Notes: a model not told the origin generated them from the letters alone. 64,000 nt of DNA from Babylonia areolata (GCF_041734735.1 NC_134887.1:28229748-28293747); one strand, 5' to 3'. Counted from the stretch's first letter, positions 54,963-64,000 are shown. Numbers and translations are program-made.

Positions 54963-56177
54963 GACAGGCCCGACCATCCAAAACATTGGTCTTTCCTTAA
55001 TTATAATGTAGAAAACTTATATAGCAAATTGAAAGACGTTTCCTTTGTAAATTATGTTAATAAATTTGATTTTGTTTGTCTCACTGAATGTTTTCTTGAA
55101 TCATCGTTTGATTTCAGTGGTGTGTTTACTGATTATGTGAAGTTCTATGCTCCAGCCAAGAAACTGTCCTATCATGGTCGACGCTCAGGTGGTGTGCTGT
55201 TGTTGGTGAGAAAGAGTTTAGTTGATTGTGTGAAAGAAATAAAATTAGAGTGTGATAACACTATTGCTATCAGAGTAAAAAAAGATGTATTTGGTTTAGA
55301 TAAGGATGTTGTTTTAGTTGCTTGCTATGTCGCTCCAGAAGGAAGTCCTGTATATAATTATAAAACAATCAAAGACGGTGTCTTGATATTAGAAGAAACG
55401 TTACTGCAACATTTTGAAAAAGATGAAGTACATTTAATGATCATTGGAGATTTGAATGCCAGAACTGGTAACAAACAACCTGAAATTGAAATTATGACAA
55501 ATTATATGGGTGACTTGGATGACAGTGTGGATGAAGAAAGTGGTGGACGATATTCTAAAGATGAAACTATAAATAATTTTGGTAAAACATTGTTAGACCT
55601 GTGTTTCCTGTTTGATATGATTGTCTTGAATGGTTTTTGTGAGAGTGATAAAAAGGGAGAATATACTTTTGTATCTCCTAATGGATGTAGTGTAATAGAC
55701 TATTTTCTGGTTTCTGTTGATTTGTTATTGAATTTTGATGTGTATATTGGTGACTGCGTGGATTCATGGCATTTGCCAGTTGAGGCAACTTGGAAAAATA
55801 TTCCTCATAATTACAGTACGAATATGATTCATCAGGGTGAAGAAAAAATTGTATGGTCTGATGAGAATGTTGATGTTTATAAAAACGAGCTTGACAGTGA
55901 TGAATTCTATAATAGTATTCAGAAAGCATTTCAGTTATTAGACACTAACTTGAATGATAGCCTAAACCAGTTTGTTACTACCTTGTATGGAGCCGCTGCA
56001 TGCATGGTTCGAACAGTAGGGAGAGGAAGCAAGATATGTAATGATTGGTTTGATAATGAATGCAAGTGTAAGAAACAAGAAGTTAAAAGGTTACTAAAAA
56101 GATTTCAGAGGTGTAAAACACAAATGGACAAGATAGAAAGAGACAAGCATATGTTACAGCCCGAAAGGAGTATGTGA
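54963..56177 (+). CDS. LINE B ORF2, N-terminal part: APE endonuclease
   Basis: Open in the same frame as ORF1, directly after its TAG (54960-54962). Domain similarity begins before the first ATG (55029) with NVENLYSKLKDVSFVNYVNK, so translation may not start at that ATG. Motifs: FVCLTECFLES (catalytic Glu strand), RSGGVLLLVRKSLV, VVLVACYVAPEGSP, MIIGDLNARTGN (GDxN), YTFVSPNGCSVIDYFLVS and DSWHLPVE (final His strand). All endonuclease strands are visible. A frameshift near 56155 leads into the next part. Confidence 0.8.
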   Translation, partial: DRPDHPKHWSFLNYNVENLYSKLKDVSFVNYVNKFDFVCLTECFLESSFDFSGVFTDYVKFYAPAKKLSYHGRRSGGVLLLVRKSLVDCVKEIKLECDNTIAIRVKKDVFGLDKDVVLVACYVAPEGSPVYNYKTIKDGVLILEETLLQHFEKDEVHLMIIGDLNARTGNKQPEIEIMTNYMGDLDDSVDEESGGRYSKDETINNFGKTLLDLCFLFDMIVLNGFCESDKKGEYTFVSPNGCSVIDYFLVSVDLLLNFDVYIGDCVDSWHLPVEATWKNIPHNYSTNMIHQGEEKIVWSDENVDVYKNELDSDEFYNSIQKAFQLLDTNLNDSLNQFVTTLYGAAACMVRTVGRGSKICNDWFDNECKCKKQEVKRLLKRFQRCKTQMDKIERDKHMLQPERSM

Positions 56178-56893
56178 AATTAAGAAAGTCAAAAGAGGAA
56201 GAGCTTGAAAAGAATAGACTAAAAATATTAAGAGATTCAATTAGTGACTCTAAGACATTCTGGTCAGTGATAAGATCTGTGAACAGAAAAACGTTCGTGT
56301 ATAATGAGATTTCTATGCAACAGTGGCATGATCATTTCTTTAGAATTTTTAACGACTTTGAAAATGAGTCAACACAAGAAGAAGACAATTTAGTGGAGAC
56401 AGAGGACGAGTATGAGCCATTGTTTAGCGACCCCATAACTAAAGAAGAGATCATTTCTAGTATCAGACACTTAAAGTCAGGAAAAAGTGCAGGTCCAGAC
56501 AAAATCATTGGGGAAATGCTGAAGCATGCAAATTCCCTTATAATTGATTTCTTTGTAGAATTATTTAATCAGATGTTTGAAAATGGTACATTTCCACTAG
56601 AATGGGCAAAATCAATAATTATTCCTATACATAAAAAAGGTGATGTTAACAACCCAGATAACTATCGTGGAGTATCACTCACAAGCGTTCTAAGTAAAGT
56701 TTACACCCACATTTTAAATAAGAGACTAACTAATTGGGCTGAAAGGGAGGATAAAATAATTGAAGAACAGGCAGGTTTTAGAGCAACTTATAGCACTGTA
56801 GATCATATATTTACATTGTATTCAATGGTGCAAAAATATCTGCTTTGTAACACAAAACTTTATGTTGCTTTTGTTGATTTCAGGAAGGCGTAA
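56174..56893 (+). pseudogene. LINE B ORF2, RT fingers, truncated by an internal deletion
   Basis: Continues the endonuclease frame after a frameshift: KLRKSKEEELEKNRLKILRD, LKSGKSAGPDKIIGEML, IIPIHKKGDVNNPDNYRGVS, EEQAGFRATYSTVDHIFTLY and YVAFVDFRKA. Directly after FRKA the usual FD.. catalytic Asp A region, the FADD loop and the thumb are absent. A stop follows and the sequence resumes at the C-terminal domain. No active RT could be made. Confidence 0.85.
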
Positions 56894-56904
56894 TGTATTA
56901 GGTA

Positions 56905-57571
56905 TTGGTTAAAATTGTTAAAGCTTCCACAAACACGTCTAAGCAAACAGGCCTATGACATGATGCTTTTGCAGATGGAGTTAGGTAAAGAAAACTGGTG
57001 TTACAAAGTGAATAAGGTTCTGACTGAACATGGTTTTGGAATTGTGTGGTTGTCCCAGGGTGTAGGAAACGAACAGCAGTTTATTGCAGAATTCAGAGAC
57101 AGACTCATTTGTTCCTTCAAACAAAACTGGCATTCTGACATGGAAAGTAAAGAAAAATATAGTTGGTTCTTCTCTTTTAAAAGTATATTTCAACCAGAAA
57201 CATATCTCAGAATCATTACAGACAAATGGCACAGAATAAATTATGCGAGATTTAGGTTAAGAACTCTGGGGTTTAATGCAAACAGAAGATGGTTTGAACC
57301 TGGGACTTCTATACAGTCACCATGTCCTCTCTGTGGATACCAAGTGGATGATGAAAAACATTTTCTTTTTCAGTGTGAAATGTATAATACTGTGCGAGAA
57401 AAATGTATATTCTTTAAAACAGAGATGGCTAAAAGCCATGATGTTGTTACTGTCTTGTCATGTGATAATGAAATCATAATTAGATCGGTTGCTAAATTCA
57501 TTGCAGAAGCTCAAACAATGAGACAAAGGTACATAAGTCAGAATAGTATCAACAACATAGAAGACACTTAA
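56905..57571 (+). pseudogene. LINE B ORF2, C-terminal domain
   Basis: LKLPQTRLSKQAYDMMLLQM, RDRLICSFKQNWHSDMESK, FKSIFQPETYLRIITDKWHR, YARFRLRTLGFNANRRWFEP and a zinc-type knuckle CPLCGYQVDDEKHFLFQCEMY, ending in TAA. This is the usual C-terminus of RT/zf-RVT-like LINE proteins. Joined by deletion to the RT fingers. Confidence 0.8.
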
Positions 57572-57965
57572 TTACAGTTAGTACAGAAGTTGCTATTTTA
57601 TTTGGACAAAACAGAAAACATAACATTGCATACTTAAGTGTATTGTTGAGGCAGTATGTATTGGTTTGATGTATTTTTGAATGGATGGTCGAGTCAGTCC
57701 CCATTCATTTTGGTATTTTATTATCATTACATTGTTGTTTTTTCTTTAGTTCCGTTTCGTTGAGTTTTTGTCAGGATGTGAATTAAGTGTTTCCAAGTAT
57801 TGCATATTTTCTTGGTTTAAACTAACTGAAGGATTCAGAGAAAAAATATAGTTTTTTGTTGTTGTTGTTGTTTTGAAGCTAAAATATATGCATTTATGTT
57901 GTTGCCCCCTTGTCAAAAGACCTTTCTTGGCAATGACAATAAATAATTCCAGTGTCCAGTGTCCA

Positions 57966-57967
<2 letters not shown>
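57572..57967 (+). other. LINE B 3' UTR
   Basis: AT-rich, with 'ttgttgttgttgttg' at 57855-57872, an AATAAA at 57941 and a short (CCAGTGT)3 tail. It is followed at once by (TC)n. Confidence 0.6.
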
Positions 57968-58006
<39 letters not shown>

Positions 58007-58021
58007 ACTCACTCACTCACT
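57968..58021 (+). repeat. (TC)n with (TCAC)n end
   Basis: About 17 TC units then five CACT/TCAC units, directly after the tail of LINE B. Confidence 0.95.
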
Positions 58022-58029
58022 CTATGTCT

Positions 58030-58263
58030 CTCATTGCCATATTCATGTACATTATTGTCATTAATGCAGGTATCATGATTATGTACTTGTAAATGCTACT
58101 GTGCAATTGAGTGTATTTGAATTTCATGTATGTTTTTCTATAACCTTTTGTTATCTTGTGAACATTTTGATTTCAGTTCTTTTTGCCCTGAGGGCTGGAT
58201 GTAAAAAAGCACATGCATGCTTATTCCACTTCCCTCATTAAAAAGACTCGTTCGTTCGTTCGT
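58030..58263 (+). mobile_element. L2-type LINE 3' UTR fragment with (CGTT)n tail
   Basis: Contains 'ccctgagggctggatgtaaaaaagcacatgcatgctta' split over 58189-58226, which parallels the 3' UTRs of LINE A (52893) and LINE C (61697). It ends in four CGTT/GTTC units. No coding part. Confidence 0.7.
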
Positions 58264-58283
58264 TCTCTCTCTCTCTCTCTCTC
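58264..58283 (+). repeat. (TC)n junction
   Basis: Ten TC units between the L2-type tail and LINE D. Confidence 0.95.
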
Positions 58284-59000
58284 ATGAGCTATCTAAGGAC
58301 ACTCAAACTTACAGTGAACATGGCATCAGATTGTCTCCTGAGGGCATTTTGGAAATCCTTATATCATTATTTGCTAAAGATATTATCCTCTTATCCTATA
58401 CCGTAACTGGCCTTCAGCATCAACTGAATATCTTGAGGGACACTGCTAAAACCTTTGGTCTCTGTGTAAATTTTGACTAATCTAAGATAGTTATATTCAG
58501 AAATGGTGGTTATGTTTCATCAAAAGAGAAATGGTTTTATGACGGCCAAAAGCTAGAGATTGTTAACTGCTATGAATATCTTGGTATTATATTTTCGACA
58601 GGTCTCACTTTCTCATATGCATTAGAAGACATGGCTGTTAGAGCTAAAAAGGGGGTTCTTTCCATTTGAAAATTGCTGTGGACAATTGGTGGCCGATCTC
58701 CACCCATATTCTTCAAGTTATTCGATAGCCAAATTGAACCTATGCTCACATATGCTTCTGAAGTCTGGGGCCTGATGGCTGATCAAAGTATTATTGAAAA
58801 AGTCCGTTTATTTGCTTTAAAGAGATTACTAAATGTAAGCATTAGAACTCAAAATGCTCTAATCTGTGCAGAGACAGGAAGGTATCCACTCTATTTAACA
58901 ACATACACTAAATGTAAAACATTTTGGCTTATTATAGCTATTATAGTTTACAACCTCTTCAGATGTGGCTTTGGTCTTACTGAGTTAAATTCTGATTCTG
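58284..59000 (+). mobile_element. LINE RT fragment (LINE D)
   Basis: Starts inside the RT palm: GIRLSPEG, then FAKDIILLSYTVTGLQHQLN (catalytic loop FADD changed to FAKD), LCVNFD, EIVNCYEYLGIIFSTGLTFS, GGRSPPIFFKLFDSQIEPML, YASEVWGLMADQSI and RFALKRLLNVSIRTQNALIC. Stops at about 58480 and 58669. It ends 'ctgattctg', probably a (TTCTGA)n tail, followed by TC. Both ends abut TC repeats. Confidence 0.75.
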
Positions 59001-59075
59001 TCTCTCTCTCTCACATATTTTCTCTCTCACACATATTTTCGATCTCTTTCTCTCTCCCTCTGTCTCTTTCTCTAA
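59001..59075 (+). repeat. TC-rich low-complexity tract
   Basis: Interrupted TC runs directly after LINE D. Confidence 0.85.
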
Positions 59076-59093
59076 CATCACACAAACATATGG

Positions 59094-59143
59094 AAAGAGA
59101 GAGAGAGAGAGAGGGGGTGGGGGGGAGGGGAGGGGAGGGGGAT
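59094..59143 (+). repeat. (GA)n then G-rich tract
   Basis: Nine GA units then ggggg, ggggggg, gggg, gggg and ggggg runs. This fits a G-quadruplex motif on the + strand. Confidence 0.85.
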
Positions 59144-59196
59144 TCTATGGAATCGCTTTCAGAATTCCATTTAAAAAATGAAGCGTCTTGTCACAC

Positions 59197-59240
59197 GTGG
59201 CTTTGGCCTTAGATAGATTCTTAATCTGATTCTGATTCTT
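59197..59240 (+). mobile_element. LINE 3' tail remnant
   Basis: 'gtggctttggccttagatag' and 'ctgattctgattctt' match the LINE D end 'gtggctttggtcttactgag' and 'ttctgattctg' (58963-59000). It immediately precedes the acceptor of the exon at 59245. Confidence 0.55.
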
Positions 59241-59244
59241 CCAG

Positions 59245-59328
59245 AGTCCATTGAAACTGACAGTAGCTCCAGTGAATGAGTTTGCTCCGGAATTCAACGA
59301 CTCTCTGAGAAGCGTTTCTATCACTGCG
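59245..59328 (+). CDS. Candidate host exon, cadherin-repeat boundary
   Basis: 84 bp, 28 codons, phase 0 at both ends, between acceptor 'ttcttccag' (59236-59244) and donor gcg/gtaaga (59329). The peptide contains LKLTVAPVNEFAPEF, the end of one cadherin repeat. The linker form is a variant of the calcium-binding DxNDxxPxF signature, as seen in large cadherins. It is probably an internal exon of a cadherin-like membrane adhesion gene on the + strand. The nearest candidate partner is 26689-26923. Because it is short, similarity alone is suggestive rather than conclusive. Confidence 0.55.
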
Positions 59329-59486
59329 GTAAGAAGAAGATCAAAGCTTCTTGTGCTTCTTGTTTTTCTTGTAGATGCCACTGTTCTTGTTCATGTCTCT
59401 CTTCCTCTTCCCGCTCCTCGTCTTCTATTGTGAGAAGGAACTTGAGGAGGAGGAGAAGAGAAAGGTTGAGGCAGAAAGACACAGTG

Positions 59487-59488
<2 letters not shown>

Positions 59489-59555
<67 letters not shown>

Positions 59556-59572
59556 TCACTCACTCAGAACGA
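59489..59572. repeat. (CA)n with (CACT)n end
   Basis: About 30 CA units followed by four CACT units. Confidence 0.97.
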
Positions 59573-59644
59573 ATGCAGAAAGAAATAGAGGGATGTTCAA
59601 ATGATACACCCTTGACTGTTCCATTCATCCCTGTCTTCTGTCTA

Positions 59645-60006
59645 CCCGTCTGTCTGTCTGTCTGTCTGTTGTCTATCTGTCTTTCTGTCTGTCTCCGTCA
59701 GTCTCTCTCTCTCTCTCGCTCTCTTGTTTTTCTTTCCAATTTATTTATACGGATGTTGCAGTGCATGTTGGACCGTTGTATTTACCAATTTAGTTTTGTA
59801 ATCCCCACTTGTCAGAATCATAGTACATACTTTTGACAAAAACCATCATGTCATGTCTCTAGAGGTCCTTCCTTCCTTCAAATCTCCCCCATGTGTACCT
59901 TTTCTCTCTCATCTCATCTTTGTCTTCCAGTTCATCTCTATGTCTCTCTGTCTCTGTCTCTCTCTGTCTCTGTCTCTCTCTGTCTCTCAATCTGTCTCTC
60001 TCTCTC
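59645..60006 (+). repeat. TC/TCTG-rich region before LINE C
   Basis: (TCTG)n at 59650-59675, TC runs at 59700-59722 and 59935-60006. Unique-looking sequence at 59725-59880 carries no recognised feature. Confidence 0.85.
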
Positions 60007-61781
60007 AAATTACAGACCAATTTCCATTTTGTCTGTTCTATCAAAACCTCTGGAACTTCACATTAACAAATGCATTTTGAATCATTTTAATCATTTAAAC
60101 TCTTTCATCCCAATCAGTCAGGTTTTAGAGCTAACCACTCATGTCACACCACACTAACAAACTTAGTTGACCAATGGCTTACTAACATTAACAATAACGA
60201 AATAACTGGAGTTTTAGTTGTGGACTTTGCTAAGGTATTTGATGCAATTGACCATTTGCTCCTGTTAAAAATGTTAAAGCTTTATGGATTTTCTTTGAAA
60301 GCTTTGAAACTCCTATCATCATTTCTGTCCGAAAGAAAACAAGCAGTATCAGCAGGTAGGTCTCATTCCTCATTATCACCTATCAAATATGGTGTACCAC
60401 AAGGTTCTGTTATGTGGCCAATCCTATTCTGCATAATTTATATATAAATGGCTTACCTCTGTACTAACACCATCATGTGAGATGTTTGCCGATGATACCA
60501 CTATTCATATTAACCACACTAAATTGGATAAACTAACTTCATCTTTACAAGATAGTATTGGCCAACTGCTAAAATGGTCTGTGTTAAATCATATGAGTAT
60601 TCACCCGAAAAAAACTAAATATCTAATCATTAGCACTAGAAAAAAGCGCCAGAAATTTTCTTCAACACCCCCATCTCTTTGATGTAATTGAAGAAGCAGA
60701 TCGTCATAGAATTCTTGGTGTTACAACAGATAATAACCTTTCTTGGTCTGATCATATAATGACACTGTGCAAAACTATATCCCAAAAAATATACCAACTA
60801 TCTAAAGTAAAACATTTCTTAAACTTACATTGTAGAAAATGATTCTTCAATGCTTACACTGAATCGCATATCAATTACGCATTAACTATTTGGGATTCAG
60901 CTAGTGACAATGTTCTTAAACCACTACTGAGTCTACATAGGAGAGCCATAAAGTTAATCCTTCTTAAATCGTCATCATTATCAATTACTGATTACACAAA
61001 CTTAAATATCCTTCCGCTGAAGTCGAAGCTTATATACAACGAGGCTCTTTTTATGTTTAGAATTATGATTGATACTGCTCCTCCTTCTTTAAGAAGGAGA
61101 TTTGTAACCAACCCAGTACGTCATCCACTCAAGATTATGGTGCCGCTCCCAAGAGTCGATATTTTCAAGTCTAGTCTTATTTATTCTGGAGGTTGCTTAT
61201 GGAATGCAATTTTATCTATTATTAATATTCATGAAATGAAGAACATATGTGCATTTAAGAAAATTACTCGTGAATGTCTCATGAAGAACTTAAAAACACT
61301 GTAATTCATAGAAATCCACTCCCTCTCTCCTTCTCACATATTACCCACATTTTCTTTCATGAATCTCATACTTGTGTGTACATTACTGCATTATTGTTCT
61401 TCCATTTCATTTTCTTTGATATGCGTTGTAATTTATAATGTAACTTTTGAACCCCGCCTCCCCCCGCCCCCATCTCTCTCTCTCTCCTCTGTCGATTTAT
61501 CAGTCTGTCCGTCTGTCTGTCTGTCTCTCTCACTCACATCATTTCAACTTTTCTTCTTTACTCTCTCCCCTCTCGCCCCCTCCACGCCACCCGCACCCCT
61601 CTCACCCCTTCTCTTTTCCTCTCTTCTTATGTGAATTTTCTCTATTTGTGTATGTGCGTTTCTTTTTCTTTTTTTACTTGTTTTTTATTTTTTACCCCAG
61701 GGCTGGGTGGAAAAAGCATTCTTGTCATTATGCTTATATCAATACCCTGGAAAAATAAAATTTCATTCATTCATTCATTCA

Positions 61782-61787
<6 letters not shown>
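60007..61787 (+). mobile_element. CR1/L2-like LINE copy (LINE C), 5'-truncated
   Basis: Starts abruptly at the TC repeat with NYRPISILSVLSKPLELHIN and runs through FRANHSCHTTLTNLVDQWLT, VVDFAKVFDAIDHLLLLKML, YGVPQGSVMWPILF, catalytic FADDTTIHINHT near 60487, and RRRFVTNPVRHPLKIMVPLP to the C-terminus KITRECLMKNLKTL (stop 61302). The 3' UTR ends 'agggctgggtggaaaaagca' near 61700 and then (ATTC)n at 61764-61788. A few frameshifts or stops lie near 60130, 60445, 60682 and 60840. It is close to LINE A in sequence and keeps the C-terminus that LINE A has lost. Confidence 0.9.

Positions 61788-61819
<32 letters not shown>
61788..61819 (+). repeat. (TC)n after LINE C
   Basis: Sixteen TC units directly after the (ATTC)n tail. 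Confidence 0.97.
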
Positions 61820-61823
<4 letters not shown>

Positions 61824-61948
61824 TCAGATTAGATTACATATATGTCTTTCCCCCACTCCACGCCCTGAAGTTGATAGCAATGATTTGCTAGTCAGTTCCA
61901 TGCGTGATCAGTGATAATTGAAGTGCTTCCTCTTTGGCATGCTGTATC

Positions 61949-61952
<4 letters not shown>

Positions 61953-62013
<61 letters not shown>

Positions 62014-62014
62014 A
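61953..62014. repeat. (CA)n microsatellite
   Basis: Pure CA run of about 28 units, then CATACACACAAGA. It borders the DIRS-like fossil. Confidence 0.97.
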
Positions 62015-62017
62015 CAA

Positions 62018-63760
62018 GACTGAGAATGGGCCGCCAAGATGAGACAATCATTGAGATGCATACAGAGAAATTGGAGCGACGAGGTCTTCCAGTTCCCTGC
62101 CATTCCATTTGGTCTTTGCCTATCCTCTTTCCTCGTCACCAAGCTGGTGAGGGAATGGTCATCCTTGGTCAGGTTGGAACCCATTCTTCTCTGTATGCAT
62201 CTGGATGATTGTCTCATCTTGGTCCATTCTCAGTCCTGTGCAAGATTCACACCTCCAGGATGCTGGAGTTTGTTAAGAACCACAAGAAGTGTGACCTCTC
62301 CTTAACTCAGTTCTTCGATGATGCTAGAGATGAGATTCGACACGCGACAGCGCGTACTCCCACTTCTATCTTGAGCATGATGGAGTCACTCACACCCATC
62401 ATCGCCCTGGGCAAAGTCCTCAAGCAACAACTTCAGAAGAAGCTGAGGCTTTGCTGGTCCGAAAAGACACAGCCTGCAGACAGATCTGTCTGTGTGAGTT
62501 GTTCCTTGACACGACGTCCGAGTGTCTACCCTCCTCTCCCCTCTCCCAGTCTTCAGGTTGCACTCTTCTTGGATGCATCTACTGGGGGTTGGGGAGCACA
62601 TATGGACACACTCATTGGCGGGGTCTTAGCTCCTGGAGGAGTGCAAGTTGCACATTAATGTTCTGGAACTCGAAACAATCTGCTGGGCTCTTCCCTGCTT
62701 CATGGATGAGATCTCCAGCAACACTATTCTGCAGTACACGGACAACACGACAGATCAGTGTTATGTGAACTAAAGGGGGTTAGGGGGTGAAGCACGCATT
62801 AAACCTCTTCCTTCAAGCTGAGGCCCTTCTTTGTTGGTGCCACAACAAGGGCCTTGCTGAGCAAAACGCATACCAAAAACGGTTGGTACCATGGCCTTTG
62901 CCCTCAGCAGGTCAGATAGTGTCCTTCAGACGGAGTGGACTCTCGACAAGGCCAGCTTTGAGGGTGTGTGAAAACTGTGGTTCTTTTTGACTTGATTTAC
63001 CAAAAACTCCCAATTTATGTCTGTCCAGTCTCAGAAGCCTGGGCAGTGGTTGCTCTGTCTCTAATTTGGAGCAATCTGATCAATATTGCTTTTCCCCCTT
63101 TCCCTTTCTGGATTGAAAAGCCCACATTTTAATAGGACCAAAGTGGCTGTCCCAGCCTTGCTACCCACAATCTGCTGGCTCTCACTCACGGTCCTCCTCT
63201 GGAATTTAAGGTCAAACCAGGTCTGCTGAGACTCCCTCATTCGATGCCCCATCTGAGCTGCTCCACCTGCTTGTGCAGTCCGCGTTGCATCCACCAGACG
63301 TGAAGCAATCTGCCCCTCTGAAAACCTCTGTTCCAATGGCCCTGTCCTTTGGAAGTGCCTCCACAGACCTTAGGTCATTGGTTTCTGGTTTGATGAGGTC
63401 GGGAACTGAGTTTTTGTATGACTCCTGCAACAAATGGCTGTAGTGATGTACACAACTTGAGGTCCAATCTACAGGGATGGCTCAATCACACTCCGTTTTC
63501 TTCTGAAATTAAGAACCGTAGCTGAGAGGTGCCTTTTCATTTTTGTTAATGAGAACTACGAGAAAGACATTGCAGCTGGCACCATTTCTCGTTGGGTTTC
63601 CCGGATCTTTCTGAAAGCCTAGGGTCAAGAAAAATATTAGCAGTTTGAATACGAGACCACATGAGGTGTGAGCCATTGCCACTTCGGTGAAGGCAGCCTT
63701 CTCGCATTCAGAGAACCCCTTCATCAACTTCTATCTCAGGAATTTCCATATGACCAGTGC
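62018..63760 (+). mobile_element. DIRS-like retroelement fossil (RT, RNase H, tyrosine recombinase traces)
   Basis: Relic of a DIRS-type (tyrosine-recombinase) retroelement on the + strand. In order it shows an RT trace (FQFPAIPFGL and HLDDCLILVH, 62085-62225), an RNase H trace with FLDASTGGWGAHMD near 62570, and a region with recombinase-like PHEV and FINFYLRNF motifs near 63660-63730. Terminal repeats were not found, so both ends are missing or outside recognition. It is clearly broken, with more than five breaks, and looks old. Its left end carries a 50-bp inverted duplication (62020-62070 and 62190-62240). Confidence 0.7.
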
Positions 63761-64000
63761 TAATGGCTCCAACAGGATTTCCATTGTCGTGGTTAAAACA
63801 AGTGTAACTGTTTCAGTTTGACATGGCAAATACATCTAACCAACATGGAATACATTTTGGACTGATAGCCCTTTATATATGTAAGTACTGGTATGCCTCC
63901 TCTCCCTCTCCTCCATCACTCACGTTTTTGGTCCAGATCTTGTAGTTTTTAAATATATTGGAATCACATGCAAGTCATGAAGACTTCGTCTCTTATACTG
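63761..64000. other. Window end, nothing recognised
   Basis: AT-rich; may still be within or just past the DIRS-like fossil. Confidence 0.3.

Larger units (their letters stand above)
53025..57967 (+). mobile_element. 2A-bearing LINE (LINE B) with internal deletion in RT
   Basis: Leader 53025-53171, ORF1 53172-54962 (intact), ORF2 from 54963 with endonuclease, RT fingers and a C-terminal zinc-type domain but without the RT catalytic core, then a 3' UTR ending 'cttggcaatgacaataaata' and (CCAGTGT)3. It is bounded by (TC)n on both sides. The clade is unclear; the endonuclease and C-terminus resemble RTE/Rex-like or other APE-type families. Confidence 0.8.

Noticed and set aside
59321-59551. A - strand Cys-Val rich frame
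   Set aside because: Translation of the (CA)n tract on the opposite strand.

Overview
The window looks like intergenic and intronic DNA of a mollusc, most likely a marine gastropod. The evidence is a GRL101-type receptor gene (LDLa repeats, leucine-rich repeats and a rhodopsin-like 7TM domain, a combination first known from pond snails), two tRNA-headed SINE families of a kind I associate with caenogastropod genomes, very many (TG)n, (TC)n and (CA)n microsatellites, and dense LINE debris of several clades. The species assignment is inference. There are no bacterial features.

Host coding sequence is sparse. At the left edge, on the + strand, are two exons of the GRL101-like receptor (21-398 and 968-3037) joined by a phase-0 intron that carries a SINE. 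A possible exon of an unknown gene lies on the - strand at 3394-3672. Two + strand exons with cadherin-like motifs (26689-26923 and 59245-59328) have compatible phase; if they belong to one gene, about 32 kb of intron between them is almost entirely transposon sequence. A short - strand reading frame with a good signal peptide lies at 15869-16087.

The rest is transposable elements and simple repeats. From 5.3 to 9.2 kb lies a heavily disrupted antisense LINE in a homopolymer-rich stretch that may be a poor-quality consensus. At 9.73-10.04 kb is a TTAA-flanked piggyBac-type MITE, followed by a 75-bp minisatellite. From 11.6 to 15.8 kb three LINE fragments are nested in one another. From 16 to 36 kb there are scattered L1/Tx1-like, CR1/L2-like and other LINE pieces, a SINE, unclassified dispersed repeats and a piggyBac transposase fragment (34.7-35.3 kb). 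At 37.4-41.4 kb is an antisense LINE that looks full length and has a single nonsense codon in its large ORF. At 41.7-43.9 kb another antisense LINE is split by a SINE.

The most striking region is 46.8-61.8 kb. Five non-LTR elements or fragments lie head to tail on the + strand: a CR1/L2-like element with an esterase ORF1, an element whose ORF1 carries a textbook 2A peptide (GDVETNPGP), an L2-type 3' tail, an RT fragment, and a second CR1/L2 copy. Nearly every junction is a (TC)n microsatellite, which suggests LINEs that insert at (TC)n. The window ends with a broken DIRS-like fossil (RT, RNase H and tyrosine recombinase traces) at 62.0-63.8 kb.
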